A model generated the notes under the pieces. That model was given only the letters and a program-made list of their open reading frames with translations. It was not told the DNA's origin and did not search any database. The position numbers were made by a program, and so were the translations under genes. A DNA stretch of 64,000 nucleotides. It comes from Anaerohabitans sp964387285 (lineage in GTDB: Bacteria > Zhuqueibacterota > Zhuqueibacteria > Residuimicrobiales > Residuimicrobiaceae). Shown in pieces: positions 51,359-59,952 of the stretch (positions within the stretch are counted from its first letter, which is position 1; each line of letters begins with the position of its first letter). The stretch lies in assembly GCA_964387285.1 (NCBI GenBank), contig CAYLWO010000007.1:62001-126000 (forward strand). Direction: 5' to 3'.

Positions 51359-52081
51359 CTATTCTTGCTGCGCCAGATATTCATCATACAATCGGCGCAA
51401 TAATTTGACATCTTCCCAGACATCGCGCTTGAATTGAGGATAACGCAACAACGTAACCGGACTGTAGGTGGCGATCACCTGGCAGCCGAATGCGCGATGG
51501 GCCTTGCCGCGCAACTGCGATAAATTTGCCTTTTTATCCAACAGAACACTGGCAGCCAAACGCCCAAGGCATAAAATAAATTTGGGTTGCAGCAAGGACA
51601 ATTGTTTTTCCAGATAGGATCGGCAGGTGCTGATCTCCTCCATCTTTAGCTCGCGATTGGCAGGAGGACTGCATTTGACCAGATGACATAAATAAACCTG
51701 TTCGCGAGTCAACTGAATGGATGCCAGAATTTTATCCAACAAAACACCGGCCGGTCCGGTCATCACAGCCCCGGCGGCATCCTCATCGGTTGAAGGATGT
51801 TCGCCGACCAGGACGATATCCGGATGTTCATGGCCTGTGCCGAAAATCAGATTTTGACGATGACTGCTTAAACCGCATTGCCGGCAATCCGCGATGGTTT
51901 GCTGCAAGGCTTGCAGATCGGCAACGTGACTGACATCCAACGCAGCAGACGGCTCACCCGCAGTTCCTTGCACGACCGGCGCAGTTGCTTTAGCTGCAGC
52001 CCAGTTTTTCTCCAGAGCCAGTTCATCTCCGTAAATTTCGATTTCCTGATCTAAAAACGTTTTAATGAGATTCTGTTCCAT
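51359..52081 (-). CDS. udg: Family 4-like uracil-DNA glycosylase, divergent active site
   Basis: Iron-sulfur uracil-DNA glycosylase family, 240 residues, which would remove uracil from DNA. The four cluster cysteines are present (IADCRQCGLSSHRQ; LVKCSPPANRELKMEEISTC) with FILCLGRLAASVLL. However, motif 1, usually GEAPGxxED, reads VGEHPSTDEDAAGA, and the family's HPSALLR reads YSPVTLLRYP, lacking the His. The N-terminal 75 residues are an extra linker-like region. Start ATG 52081 has AAAGAGAG upstream and lies 20 nt inside the coaBC end. Enzymatic activity or specificity may differ from UdgA. Confidence 0.85.
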   Translation of the reverse strand: MEQNLIKTFLDQEIEIYGDELALEKNWAAAKATAPVVQGTAGEPSAALDVSHVADLQALQQTIADCRQCGLSSHRQNLIFGTGHEHPDIVLVGEHPSTDEDAAGAVMTGPAGVLLDKILASIQLTREQVYLCHLVKCSPPANRELKMEEISTCRSYLEKQLSLLQPKFILCLGRLAASVLLDKKANLSQLRGKAHRAFGCQVIATYSPVTLLRYPQFKRDVWEDVKLLRRLYDEYLAQQE

Positions 52082-53282
52082 GACTCTCTTTAGCTAAAAC
52101 CATGTCTGCGATCTTGATCATGAGTCTGGCGGCTGCGTCGGACTTGGTCAGCAGCGGCCATTGTTCCATATCCCCCCGGGTGTCCATGATCGTCAGGATG
52201 TTGGTGTCTACTTCAAATCCGGCCCCGGGTTCCAGGGGATTATTGATGACAATGAGGTCAAGATTTTTCTGCACCAGTTTCATCTTGGAATGAACGATTT
52301 CATTCTCCGTTTCCACGGAAAATCCAACGTGAATACGCGTCCCTTTGCTTATTGCCGCTGTTGCCAGTATGTCTTTGGTGCGCGTTAACGGCAGCAGCAA
52401 GCCGGCATGCTCCTTTTTCAGCTTGTTTACACTGGCCTTTTCCGGACGAAAATCAGCAACCGCAGCAGCGGAAATAAAGACATCCTGTTCCGGCAACGCT
52501 GCGGCAACCTCTTCAGCCATCTCCTCAGCCGTGTGCACAGGTCGAACCGAAATGCCGGAAAACGGCCGCAAGGCCGTCGGACCGGTTATCAGAGTCACAT
52601 GCGCGCCTTGCAAAGCAGCCGCCTCTGCCAGAGCGAATCCCATCTTGCCGGAAGAACGATTGCCGAGATACCGAACCGGATCTAACGGCTCGAAAGTGGG
52701 ACCAGCCGTAACAAGCACTTTTTTATTCGCCAGTCTCCTGTCGCTGAGCAATATCCGTTTCAACATGTCCAGAATTTCCGGCTTATCAGCCAATCGGCCC
52801 CATCCTACCTCGCCGCAAGCCAATTCTCCATGACCAGGCGTAACGATATGAAAGCCCAATGACGTCAATTTGGCCTGATTGCTTTGATAAACCGGATTGG
52901 CATACATCTCTTTATTCATAGCCGGACAAAGAACCACCGGGGCTGTGGCGGCCATCACCATGGTAGTCAGGCTATTGTCGGCAATGCCGCCGGCAATCTT
53001 TCCTATGGTATTGGCGGTCGCCGGACAAATGCATACCGCATGCGCCCAGCGCGCCAAATCGATATGCACCGTATGACCGCCTGATTCGGGGAACATTTCC
53101 GTAACCACAGGATTTCCCGTCAGTGTTTCAAAGGTGAGTGCACTGACAAATCGGGTGGCAGCCTTGGTCATCACCACACGCACCTGAGCGGAAGCCTTAA
53201 TCAGATCACGCACCAGCTCGCACGTTTTATAAACGGCGATGCCGCCGGTGATCCCGACCAGGATGTTTTTGCCGGAAAACAA
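52062..53282 (-). CDS. coaBC: Bifunctional phosphopantothenoylcysteine synthetase/decarboxylase CoaBC
   Basis: Two steps of coenzyme A synthesis in one 406-residue chain. The CoaC flavoprotein half begins NILVGITGGIAVYKTCEL and has the PxMNxxM motif in LCPAMNKEMYANP and the catalytic Cys in GHGELACGEVGWG. The CoaB ligase half begins VLVTAGPTFEPLDPVRYL with NRSSGKMGFALAEAA and VFISAAAVADFRPEKAS. Start is TTG 53282 with GAGG 6 nt upstream. It sits in the common gmk-rpoZ-coaBC order. Confidence 0.96.
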   Translation of the reverse strand: MFSGKNILVGITGGIAVYKTCELVRDLIKASAQVRVVMTKAATRFVSALTFETLTGNPVVTEMFPESGGHTVHIDLARWAHAVCICPATANTIGKIAGGIADNSLTTMVMAATAPVVLCPAMNKEMYANPVYQSNQAKLTSLGFHIVTPGHGELACGEVGWGRLADKPEILDMLKRILLSDRRLANKKVLVTAGPTFEPLDPVRYLGNRSSGKMGFALAEAAALQGAHVTLITGPTALRPFSGISVRPVHTAEEMAEEVAAALPEQDVFISAAAVADFRPEKASVNKLKKEHAGLLLPLTRTKDILATAAISKGTRIHVGFSVETENEIVHSKMKLVQKNLDLIVINNPLEPGAGFEVDTNILTIMDTRGDMEQWPLLTKSDAAARLMIKIADMVLAKESHGTESH

Positions 53283-53290
53283 CGAGAACC

Positions 53291-53575
53291 TCAGACGGCC
53301 TGTTCAGGATATTCGCTAGCCAGTTTTGCCTGCAAGAACTCTTGTAAAGAGACGGAAGTGGGTTTGGGCAGCTTGAGGTATTGGTGTTCCACCACATCAT
53401 GATTAACGCCTTCATCGTCAAACGATTCCGAGTTGTTCATGGCTTCGGTGGCTTTGTCCATCACCCTTTTCTGCAATTCATTGATCTGTCGCGCGCGGCG
53501 GGCGATCATGATGATCGCTTCATAGACATTATCCGCATTTTTTTCCAGCGACTCTAAGGGCAGTGTGTGAATCAT
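53291..53575 (-). CDS. rpoZ: DNA-directed RNA polymerase omega-like subunit
   Basis: Small RNA polymerase subunit of 94 residues. The conserved core NVYEAIIMIARRARQINELQ matches the omega helix bundle that clamps the beta' subunit. The rest (EEFL-like LQEFLQAKLASEYPEQ) is divergent. Assignment is helped by the position between gmk and coaBC, where rpoZ is normally found. AGGAGAAAAACACAT precedes ATG 53575. Confidence 0.9.
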   Translation of the reverse strand: MIHTLPLESLEKNADNVYEAIIMIARRARQINELQKRVMDKATEAMNNSESFDDEGVNHDVVEHQYLKLPKPTSVSLQEFLQAKLASEYPEQAV

Positions 53576-53603
53576 ATGTGTTTTTCTCCTATATATATTT
53601 TTT

Positions 53604-54185
53604 TCATTGAGTCGTCATTTTCTGCAACAAGTGATCCACCTGCGAAACGGTCTTTGCCAAATCGTCGTTGACAACAACATGATCAAAACGGTCTGCCAGG
53701 CGCATCTCTTCCGGCATGCGTTGCAGCCGTTTTTCAATCTGTTGTGCATTTTCCGTTTTGCGGTCTTTTAAACGCTGAACCAGCGTGGCCATATCCGGCG
53801 GCTTGACAAATATTAGCAGGCAATCCTGCTGAAAGATCTTTTTTAAGGCAAGCGCTCCGTACACATCCAGGTCCAGAAATACGATAAATCCCTGTTCAAT
53901 CCATCGCTGCAACGCGCTTTTAGGCGTGCCGTAAAAACAGCCGTGCACCTCTTCATATTCAACAAGTTCGTTTTCGCAAATTGCCTGTTGAAACCGTTCC
54001 GGACTGACAAAAAAATAATCCTGGCCTTCCACATCGCCCGGTCGCATGGGCCGCGTGGTCATGGAAACCGAGTAGCGATAGCGCGGATTGCCCTTGGCCA
54101 ACAAACGACGAATAACCGTGCTCTTGCCGCCGCCCGATGGAGAAGAAAGCACAACCAGCAATCCTTTGGTTTTTTGCTCACTCAA
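53604..54185 (-). CDS. gmk: Guanylate kinase
   Basis: Phosphorylates GMP to GDP, 193 residues. P-loop VVLSSPSGGGKSTVIRRLL is at residues 10-28; GMP-binding residues lie in SVSMTTRPMRPGDVEGQDYF and ELVEYEEVHGCFYGTP. TTG 54185 is the likely start: AGGTG lies about 8 nt upstream, and it overlaps the yicC stop by 8 nt. An ATG further upstream is in frame but well inside yicC and gives an unusually long, basic leader. Confidence 0.93.
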   Translation of the reverse strand: MSEQKTKGLLVVLSSPSGGGKSTVIRRLLAKGNPRYRYSVSMTTRPMRPGDVEGQDYFFVSPERFQQAICENELVEYEEVHGCFYGTPKSALQRWIEQGFIVFLDLDVYGALALKKIFQQDCLLIFVKPPDMATLVQRLKDRKTENAQQIEKRLQRMPEEMRLADRFDHVVVNDDLAKTVSQVDHLLQKMTTQ

Positions 54186-55062
54186 TATTCTGCACCTGTT
54201 CGCGTAGCTTTTCGATCTCGTCCTTGATTTCAACTACCAGGTGCGAGATCTCGGCACTGGCGGCCTTGTTGCCGATGGTATTTATTTCACGATGCATTTC
54301 TTGCAGCAAAAAATTCAATTTGCGGCCAGAGGCCTCTTCCTTTTCCAGAATTACGACAAATTCTTTGTTATGGCTGTGAAAACGCACGCACTCTTCGGTT
54401 ATATCGATACGATCTGCAATCAAAGCCAGTTCCATTTCCAGACGCTGCTCATCCAATCGCTGATCAGGCTTCAATGCCGTCAGGCGGCTGCGCAGCTTGT
54501 CCAATTCCAATTTGGGGCGATCCGTGGCCAGCATCTCGATCTGTTTCAGCTTGACATCCAACATGCCGATCCGACGTTCGAAATCAGCCAGCAGATTCTC
54601 GCCTTCTTTGCGACGCATCTCTGCCAAAGAAATCAGCGCCTGCGTCAATGCTTTTTCCGTACACAGCCAAAGGGTTTCAATGTTTTTTGCGTTCGAATCG
54701 GCCAGTATGACATCCGGGAAGGCCAAAAGTTGATTGACATTAATGGCGGTGCGCAATTTAAATTTTTTATTGATCTGTTTCGCCATACGCACATAGGCCT
54801 GCACCAGCGGCATGTTCATGCTGAGGTTCTGATACGGATCATCCTGGCTGGCTATGGTTATATTTAGACTGATGCGTCCGCGACTAAGATACCGGCCGAT
54901 TAATTCACGCACCTTGCCATCATAATCGGTCAGGACGCGCGGTAACTTTAGAACGATATCCAGATAGCGATTGTTCACGGAGCGTATTTCCGCGGTAACT
55001 TCAACCCCGTCCGTGCGAAAAGAACCGCGCCCGTACCCTGTCATGCTGGAAACCATAGTCAT
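54178..55062 (-). CDS. yicC: YicC/YloC family endoribonuclease
   Basis: Homohexameric endoribonuclease family involved in RNA decay, 294 residues. N-terminal VSSMTGYGRGSFRTDGVEV and EIRSVNNRYLDIVLKLPR form the YicC-like domain; the C-terminal DUF1732 part includes RIDITEECVRFHSHNKEF and GRKLNFLLQEMHREINTIG followed by NKAASAEISHLVVEIKDEIE. The usual yicC-gmk-rpoZ-coaBC order is present. Start may be ATG 55062 or the in-frame ATG two codons later. Confidence 0.95.
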   Translation of the reverse strand: MTMVSSMTGYGRGSFRTDGVEVTAEIRSVNNRYLDIVLKLPRVLTDYDGKVRELIGRYLSRGRISLNITIASQDDPYQNLSMNMPLVQAYVRMAKQINKKFKLRTAINVNQLLAFPDVILADSNAKNIETLWLCTEKALTQALISLAEMRRKEGENLLADFERRIGMLDVKLKQIEMLATDRPKLELDKLRSRLTALKPDQRLDEQRLEMELALIADRIDITEECVRFHSHNKEFVVILEKEEASGRKLNFLLQEMHREINTIGNKAASAEISHLVVEIKDEIEKLREQVQNIE

Positions 55063-55163
55063 CTCGATAATAATAGGACATAATTAGAAAATTAACAATT
55101 ATTTTACGCATTTTTTTTTATATAGTCAATCACTTTTTCACGATCGAATTTGATTTAAAGCAT

Positions 55164-56279
55164 TCAGCGCACAATGGTTTTCAACGGTACGATAACACTG
55201 TCCGACAGGATTTCAATTTTAAATCTGACCCGACCCAGCAACCGATTATCTTCGGTCTCTATATCCACACGCCATTTACCGGGTTCGATGTTGCGCTTGA
55301 ATGTATAACCGCGATATCCGCCATCGCGACCGCCCAATACGAAATATCCAATTCTGGAACGGGATTGATACTCGCCCTCTTTTTCACTATACCAGTGCCA
55401 TTCTTGATAGATTCGTTTCTGCAATCGGGTCGGCGCAAAAATCGCGGCATAGCAAAACACTGTGTCTCCGGTTTGGTAATGAAACGTGCGATCGGATTTT
55501 TTCCAAAAGTGATACCATGCCGGTTTTTCATAGGAGACTTGATAATCATTGCCCACGTGTTTAACGGTATGATAAATACCTGCAAATTTTAAAGATAACG
55601 GAACTGGTGGGATCCAGTTTAAAAAATAGGCGATATTCATGCCAGCATAGAGAACACACAATAATATGCATGATCTCTGTAAAACGCTGATGTTGTTTAT
55701 ACCCTGCCAGCGATGCAGCAGGAACAGCAGCAAGCCGACCAGCAAAAGGGAACAGACGCCGGCTGATAAAAAGAGCCAAACGTTCATTTTGCGTAAAAAT
55801 ACCGGCAGAGCAAAGGTGAAAAAAGCAAAGGAGGTAAAGAAAAACAAGGAAAGCTGTAAATAAATATTGGTCAGCCGGTCCTTGAGAAATTCATTGGCAA
55901 TCATTAGAATGAGCAGAACGGCGAAAAAGATGGATGTTTTTGACAGAGAAGCGCTTTGGAAATAAAAAATGACATAAGCGCTGAAAAGGCTGCCGAGCAA
56001 AAACTGAATGATTTCCGGATACCATTCACGATATTTCAGCAACCAGGGCTGGGTAACTCTTTCTTTCTCTACAAGGTTTACCATCATGATAAAAACACCG
56101 AGCAGGAGCAAATAAGCCAATAAAATGAAATTGTCCAACAGTTGATCGATGCGGCGCAATGTCAGGCTGTCCCAGGTAAAACCGCCGAAAAATGACGCGA
56201 CCGGCAGGTACTTGTGATATCTTCCGTACAATTGTTTTGGTCTTTGCGCCATTTTGTGAACGAGATCGTTCCTGTTCAT
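55164..56279 (-). CDS. Membrane protein with C-terminal DUF2914 domain
   Basis: Inner-membrane protein of 371 residues. Five to seven hydrophobic segments between about residues 45 and 235 (LLAYLLLLGVFIMMVNLV; LGSLFSAYVIFYFQSASL; FAVLLILMIANEFL; LFLSAGVCSLLLVGLLLFLL) are followed by a soluble DUF2914 domain (about 265-371) with IYQEWHWYSEKEGEY, GGYRGYTFKRNIEPGKWRVD and GRVRFKIE. ATG 56279 (MNRNDL) is chosen because GAGAAAG precedes it; the frame stays open upstream to a TTG at 56327. Function unknown. Confidence 0.85.
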   Translation of the reverse strand: MNRNDLVHKMAQRPKQLYGRYHKYLPVASFFGGFTWDSLTLRRIDQLLDNFILLAYLLLLGVFIMMVNLVEKERVTQPWLLKYREWYPEIIQFLLGSLFSAYVIFYFQSASLSKTSIFFAVLLILMIANEFLKDRLTNIYLQLSLFFFTSFAFFTFALPVFLRKMNVWLFLSAGVCSLLLVGLLLFLLHRWQGINNISVLQRSCILLCVLYAGMNIAYFLNWIPPVPLSLKFAGIYHTVKHVGNDYQVSYEKPAWYHFWKKSDRTFHYQTGDTVFCYAAIFAPTRLQKRIYQEWHWYSEKEGEYQSRSRIGYFVLGGRDGGYRGYTFKRNIEPGKWRVDIETEDNRLLGRVRFKIEILSDSVIVPLKTIVR

Positions 56280-56359
56280 TTTCTTTCTCACATATGGTTT
56301 TTCAGTTGCATTCAATTTGTGGATCAAGTAAATTACAGCAAATAGATAGGTGACTGGTT

Positions 56360-56851
56360 ATGTCCAAAGCAACTTTACCGAAACCCCAGGATTGGGACAG
56401 CGTCATGATGCGTATGGCCTGCGTTATTGCCACCATGAGCAAAGATCCGGCTACCAAAGTAGGCGCGGTCCTGGTCTCCCCGGACCGAACGCGCATATCG
56501 GTAGGCTATAACGGATTTCCGCGACGCGTTCCAGACATGAAGAAATGGTGGATGAATCGCGACGCGGACACCAAAGAATTTTCAAAATATGAACTGGTGC
56601 GTCATGCGGAAATGAACGCCATTACCCAGGCGAAAACCGATCTAGCCGGCTGGACGCTGTACGTTACGCATCACCCCTGCCTGGATTGCGCCAAACACAT
56701 TGTGGCGGAAGGCATTAGCCGGGTCGTGTATTATCTCTCTCCGGAGCAGATATTTATGTCGATTAATCAGCGCAAGATCACAAAACTGTTCAAAATTGCC
56801 GGTGTGACATTCGAGCAGATTGAATTGCAGGAACAACCATGCCTGCATTAG
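56360..56851 (+). CDS. Deoxycytidylate (dCMP) deaminase family protein
   Basis: Zinc-dependent deaminase of 163 residues that makes dUMP from dCMP, for dTTP synthesis. Zinc site HAEMNAITQAK (His and catalytic Glu) and HHPCLDCAKHIV (two Cys) are intact; GYNGFPRRVPD matches the nucleotide-binding stretch of ComEB/dCMP deaminases. AGGTGACTGGTT precedes ATG 56360. It is the only plus-strand gene in the 20-64 kb part and converges with the next gene, their ends overlapping by 4 nt. Confidence 0.93.
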   Translation: MSKATLPKPQDWDSVMMRMACVIATMSKDPATKVGAVLVSPDRTRISVGYNGFPRRVPDMKKWWMNRDADTKEFSKYELVRHAEMNAITQAKTDLAGWTLYVTHHPCLDCAKHIVAEGISRVVYYLSPEQIFMSINQRKITKLFKIAGVTFEQIELQEQPCLH

Positions 56852-58644
56852 CGAATCCACATTCTTCCCCGGGGTTCCAATTCGGCGCGAATGAAGCCGT
56901 TGTGTCCGACCAGTAATGCTCTATTCCACACCTCTTTTGCTCCGTTCCGTTGCGTATGCTTGCTCCTGAATTTTATTTTTACCGGCACGTCGTTATAATT
57001 TTGCATAAACCAATTGTCCTGTCCCATGCTCTGGCAGGTTACCCGGCCGGGTGCATCCAACTCGATGCCCAGCGGTTTGATAAAAAGCTGCCGCAGCGCT
57101 TGTAAAGGCGCATCAGGAAGATCAACCAGTCCCAGTTTCGTTGGCGCTAATAACACCTCGCCTATACGGTCAAAATCCTGCTGTGAAAACGTGTGGCTGT
57201 TTAAAACACAGATTTGTCCTGTTGCCGTTTGTTTGCTGGTCAGAAACGGTACCTTTTCATTTTGCCTGGCCACGGTCAGCAGCTCTTGACTGTCGGTGAC
57301 TACAAGATCGCCGGCGAGTTGCAAAGGCGTTTGCAGCGTATACTCGATGCCATCACAAGCAATGGCATCGGCAGAAAAAGGATTTTCATTTTGCATCCGG
57401 ACGCCGGCCAGTTCAAGCAATTTTTTATTTTGACAACGATTTAAAAAACCGGCTGTCACAATGATCCGTTTGCTCTGTGATAACACGGCCAAAATTTTAT
57501 CAGCAATGGCAGCATCGCTCGCAGCCTGGGTGGGTAAAAGAATCACCGCCGCCTGTTCCGGCCACTGCGCAGTTGGCACAAACGGGATGCCCAGCATGCC
57601 GATATAATCGAAAAGATAGAGATCTCCGCCGGCATCGCTGTTGACCGGTTTGTATCCGTAAACGGCTGTTTCCGAACCGGCGTCGATGACGGACGCCAAT
57701 TCCACCAGTCTGGGCCATTCGCTGCGCAATAATGCATGACCTCCATGTCGATTTACAAACGGTGCATAACTGAACAGGGTCAATTCTTGGGCGCCGGCCA
57801 GTACGCTTTGATAAGCCTGATCGATAAAATCAATCGCTTCACAATCGCCATGATCGAACCAGGCGCAGGTTGTTTTATCCGATACACTGGCCAGCCAGCG
57901 AAAATTCACAAATCCCTCAAAAGGCTGAACAAAACCGAAGCGTTGCGTATGGGCGCCGCGGGTCTCGGTTCCCACCCACACGCGATCAAACAAAGCGGAT
58001 TTACGATCCACATCGTAGCCAAAAAGATGAAACCGGTCATACCATTGCGGATATTTAATAATCAGCTCGATATCCGGATTGATACGACGGGTTGGCGCAA
58101 TAAAGATCTGCTGTGCCAGCTCCGTCAACAAATCGCGTCGATACTGCGGCCAGGAGCGGCTTCCTTTAGCGGTTTGGGATTCAGCGCTGGTATCGGCTGT
58201 GCAAAGAAAATCATCAATTACAATTGAATCAAAAATGGCGGCTGCTTGAATCATAATCGAGGTCAGATCATGTTGTGTCTTGGCGTTCTGCCAATTAAAC
58301 CATCCCAGTTTGCCTTGTTGCGTCACCCCAACGCCATCGCCCGGAACGGTGGCAATGCCGCCAATCACCTGTATGTTATTTTGTACAAAAAAATCTCGTA
58401 CCGTCGTCAATAATTTTTTATCTACTGTTAAACCACTGCGATAGAATTCAATGCATACTCGGGAAGCATGATGATCTCGCAATATCGCCAACGCCTGTTG
58501 ACGACCGGTTTCCGCGGTTAGATATTGCACCACCTCCTGGCCGGTAACATATAGACCGATTTTCAATGCTTGGGTATCGGCGACCGTTGGATCAGTAAAA
58601 GAAACCATAGACGACCAGAATAAAACCATCGAGGATAGTCTCAT
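56848..58644 (-). CDS. Secreted glycosidase-like TIM-barrel protein, family unassigned
   Basis: Not recognised as a named family. The 598 residues have a signal-like N-terminus (MVLFWSSMVSFTDPTVA) and then a TIM-barrel pattern: HHASRVCIEFYRSGL, NNIQVIGGIATVPG, FDSIVIDDFLCTADT, PDIELIIKYPQWYDRF and LFDRVWVGTETRGAH. IDDFLC and VGTETRG hold acidic residues at strand ends, as in glycoside hydrolase clans. A second alpha/beta domain (about 310-450; AAVILLPTQAA and KRIIVTAGFL) looks like the GH42-type class I amidotransferase-like module. GGGAGCC precedes ATG 58644. It is followed after 18 nt by a UroD-like gene on the same strand. Confidence 0.62.
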   Translation of the reverse strand: MRLSSMVLFWSSMVSFTDPTVADTQALKIGLYVTGQEVVQYLTAETGRQQALAILRDHHASRVCIEFYRSGLTVDKKLLTTVRDFFVQNNIQVIGGIATVPGDGVGVTQQGKLGWFNWQNAKTQHDLTSIMIQAAAIFDSIVIDDFLCTADTSAESQTAKGSRSWPQYRRDLLTELAQQIFIAPTRRINPDIELIIKYPQWYDRFHLFGYDVDRKSALFDRVWVGTETRGAHTQRFGFVQPFEGFVNFRWLASVSDKTTCAWFDHGDCEAIDFIDQAYQSVLAGAQELTLFSYAPFVNRHGGHALLRSEWPRLVELASVIDAGSETAVYGYKPVNSDAGGDLYLFDYIGMLGIPFVPTAQWPEQAAVILLPTQAASDAAIADKILAVLSQSKRIIVTAGFLNRCQNKKLLELAGVRMQNENPFSADAIACDGIEYTLQTPLQLAGDLVVTDSQELLTVARQNEKVPFLTSKQTATGQICVLNSHTFSQQDFDRIGEVLLAPTKLGLVDLPDAPLQALRQLFIKPLGIELDAPGRVTCQSMGQDNWFMQNYNDVPVKIKFRSKHTQRNGAKEVWNRALLVGHNGFIRAELEPRGRMWIR

Positions 58645-58662
58645 ATAGGCTCCCGAAATGCA

Positions 58663-59904
58663 TTATTTTTCCCACTCGGCAATCGTTTTTAACATGGTTA
58701 AAATATTTTCAGCCGGCGCTTCAGCTGGAATATTGCTCATCGGAGCAAAAATAAATCTGCCGTTTTTAGCAAATAATTCCAATCTCTTTTGCACATGCTC
58801 CCGCACCTGGCGGACACTGGCGCGATGCAACACGGATCGGCTATCGCATCCCCCGCCCCAAAAGCACAGGTCGCTGCCAAATTGCTGCAGCAGACGCTCC
58901 GCTTCCATGTTTCTGCAAAAAGTCTGTACCGGGCTCAAAATTTCAAAACCGGATTCAATAATATCCGGCGCCAATTCCGAAACCGCGCCGCCGGTCTGCA
59001 GCATGACGCAAAGCCGGCTGTTTTGTTTGATAAAATCAGTCATCTTCAAGTATTTAGATTTAAAAAATTTACGATATAATTCCGGCGTAAGATGCGGACC
59101 TGTTTCACACCCCAGGTCATCACAAAAACAAATGACATCGGCAACATCTCCGACGGTCTTGCAAATCCTTTCCAGTTCGGACAGATAAATTTCCACCAAG
59201 GAATCCAGCAAGCGCTCGACCTGACCTGCCTCTAAAACCATGTCCATTAAAAATTTGGGCAAATGCCGCAAAGCAGCGCCGGCATTTAAAAGTCCGCAGT
59301 CGCACACGATCACCAGAGCGCGATCTGCTTCGTTACCCAGATCAATCATTTTTTGACGATACTGCTGCCAAAAGGATGGATCAGATTCCATCCGCCATGG
59401 GTTAGCTGAAAGCATCATCGCGGGGAGGCTGCCCAAAGTTTGTGTCAAGCTCTTGAAATCTGTAGGATAACCGTCACGATAGGGAAAATAGCACGGTTCG
59501 AAAACCGCATTGCCGGATGACATCCGCACAATCTCGACGCCGTAATGATTGCGAATGAGCCAATCGCCATGCGCGGTTTTAACGGGACGAAACCACTGCG
59601 GATAACAGGCCAAACTGCCATCGCTGAGCGTGGCGTTGTGCCAATCCGGATCCTGGCGATGCAATGCTTTGGCCGCATCCAGGGTGTCGATGTGAAAACG
59701 TTCCAGAAATTCAACATCCGGCTGGACTAATTGTTGCATCACATCAACGATCAGCGAAGGACCCAGCGTCAGACCGAGTCGTGCTTTCAGCCGGTTGTAG
59801 GCTATTACGGCAATACCGGTAAGAGGCGTGGCGCCGATATCGATTGGAATGCGATCCGCTTCCTTTTGATGCAAAGTTGCTTGTATCCGTTCTCGAGCAT
59901 TCAT
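58663..59904 (-). CDS. UroD-family protein lacking the H-x-C zinc motif
   Basis: UroD/MtaA superfamily protein of 413 residues. The N-terminus MNARERIQATLHQKEADRIP is the family signature, and EFLERFHIDTLDAAKAL and VIVCDCGLLNAGAAL fit the barrel. Where the MtaA-like enzyme has H-x-C, this one reads MLQTGGAVSEL (Leu302-Gln-Thr304), so the zinc ligands are lost, although LCFWGGGCDSRSVL keeps a Cys region. It is more likely a substrate-binding or altered-specificity relative. ATG 59904 follows AAAGGAT; the frame continues 13 codons upstream without a better signal. Paired with the glycosidase-like gene downstream (18 nt). Confidence 0.85.
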   Translation of the reverse strand: MNARERIQATLHQKEADRIPIDIGATPLTGIAVIAYNRLKARLGLTLGPSLIVDVMQQLVQPDVEFLERFHIDTLDAAKALHRQDPDWHNATLSDGSLACYPQWFRPVKTAHGDWLIRNHYGVEIVRMSSGNAVFEPCYFPYRDGYPTDFKSLTQTLGSLPAMMLSANPWRMESDPSFWQQYRQKMIDLGNEADRALVIVCDCGLLNAGAALRHLPKFLMDMVLEAGQVERLLDSLVEIYLSELERICKTVGDVADVICFCDDLGCETGPHLTPELYRKFFKSKYLKMTDFIKQNSRLCVMLQTGGAVSELAPDIIESGFEILSPVQTFCRNMEAERLLQQFGSDLCFWGGGCDSRSVLHRASVRQVREHVQKRLELFAKNGRFIFAPMSNIPAEAPAENILTMLKTIAEWEK

Positions 59905-59952
59905 GTAAAAATCCTTTGACGCTTTTCCCGGGCAGGGAATCAAGAGCGTTAC

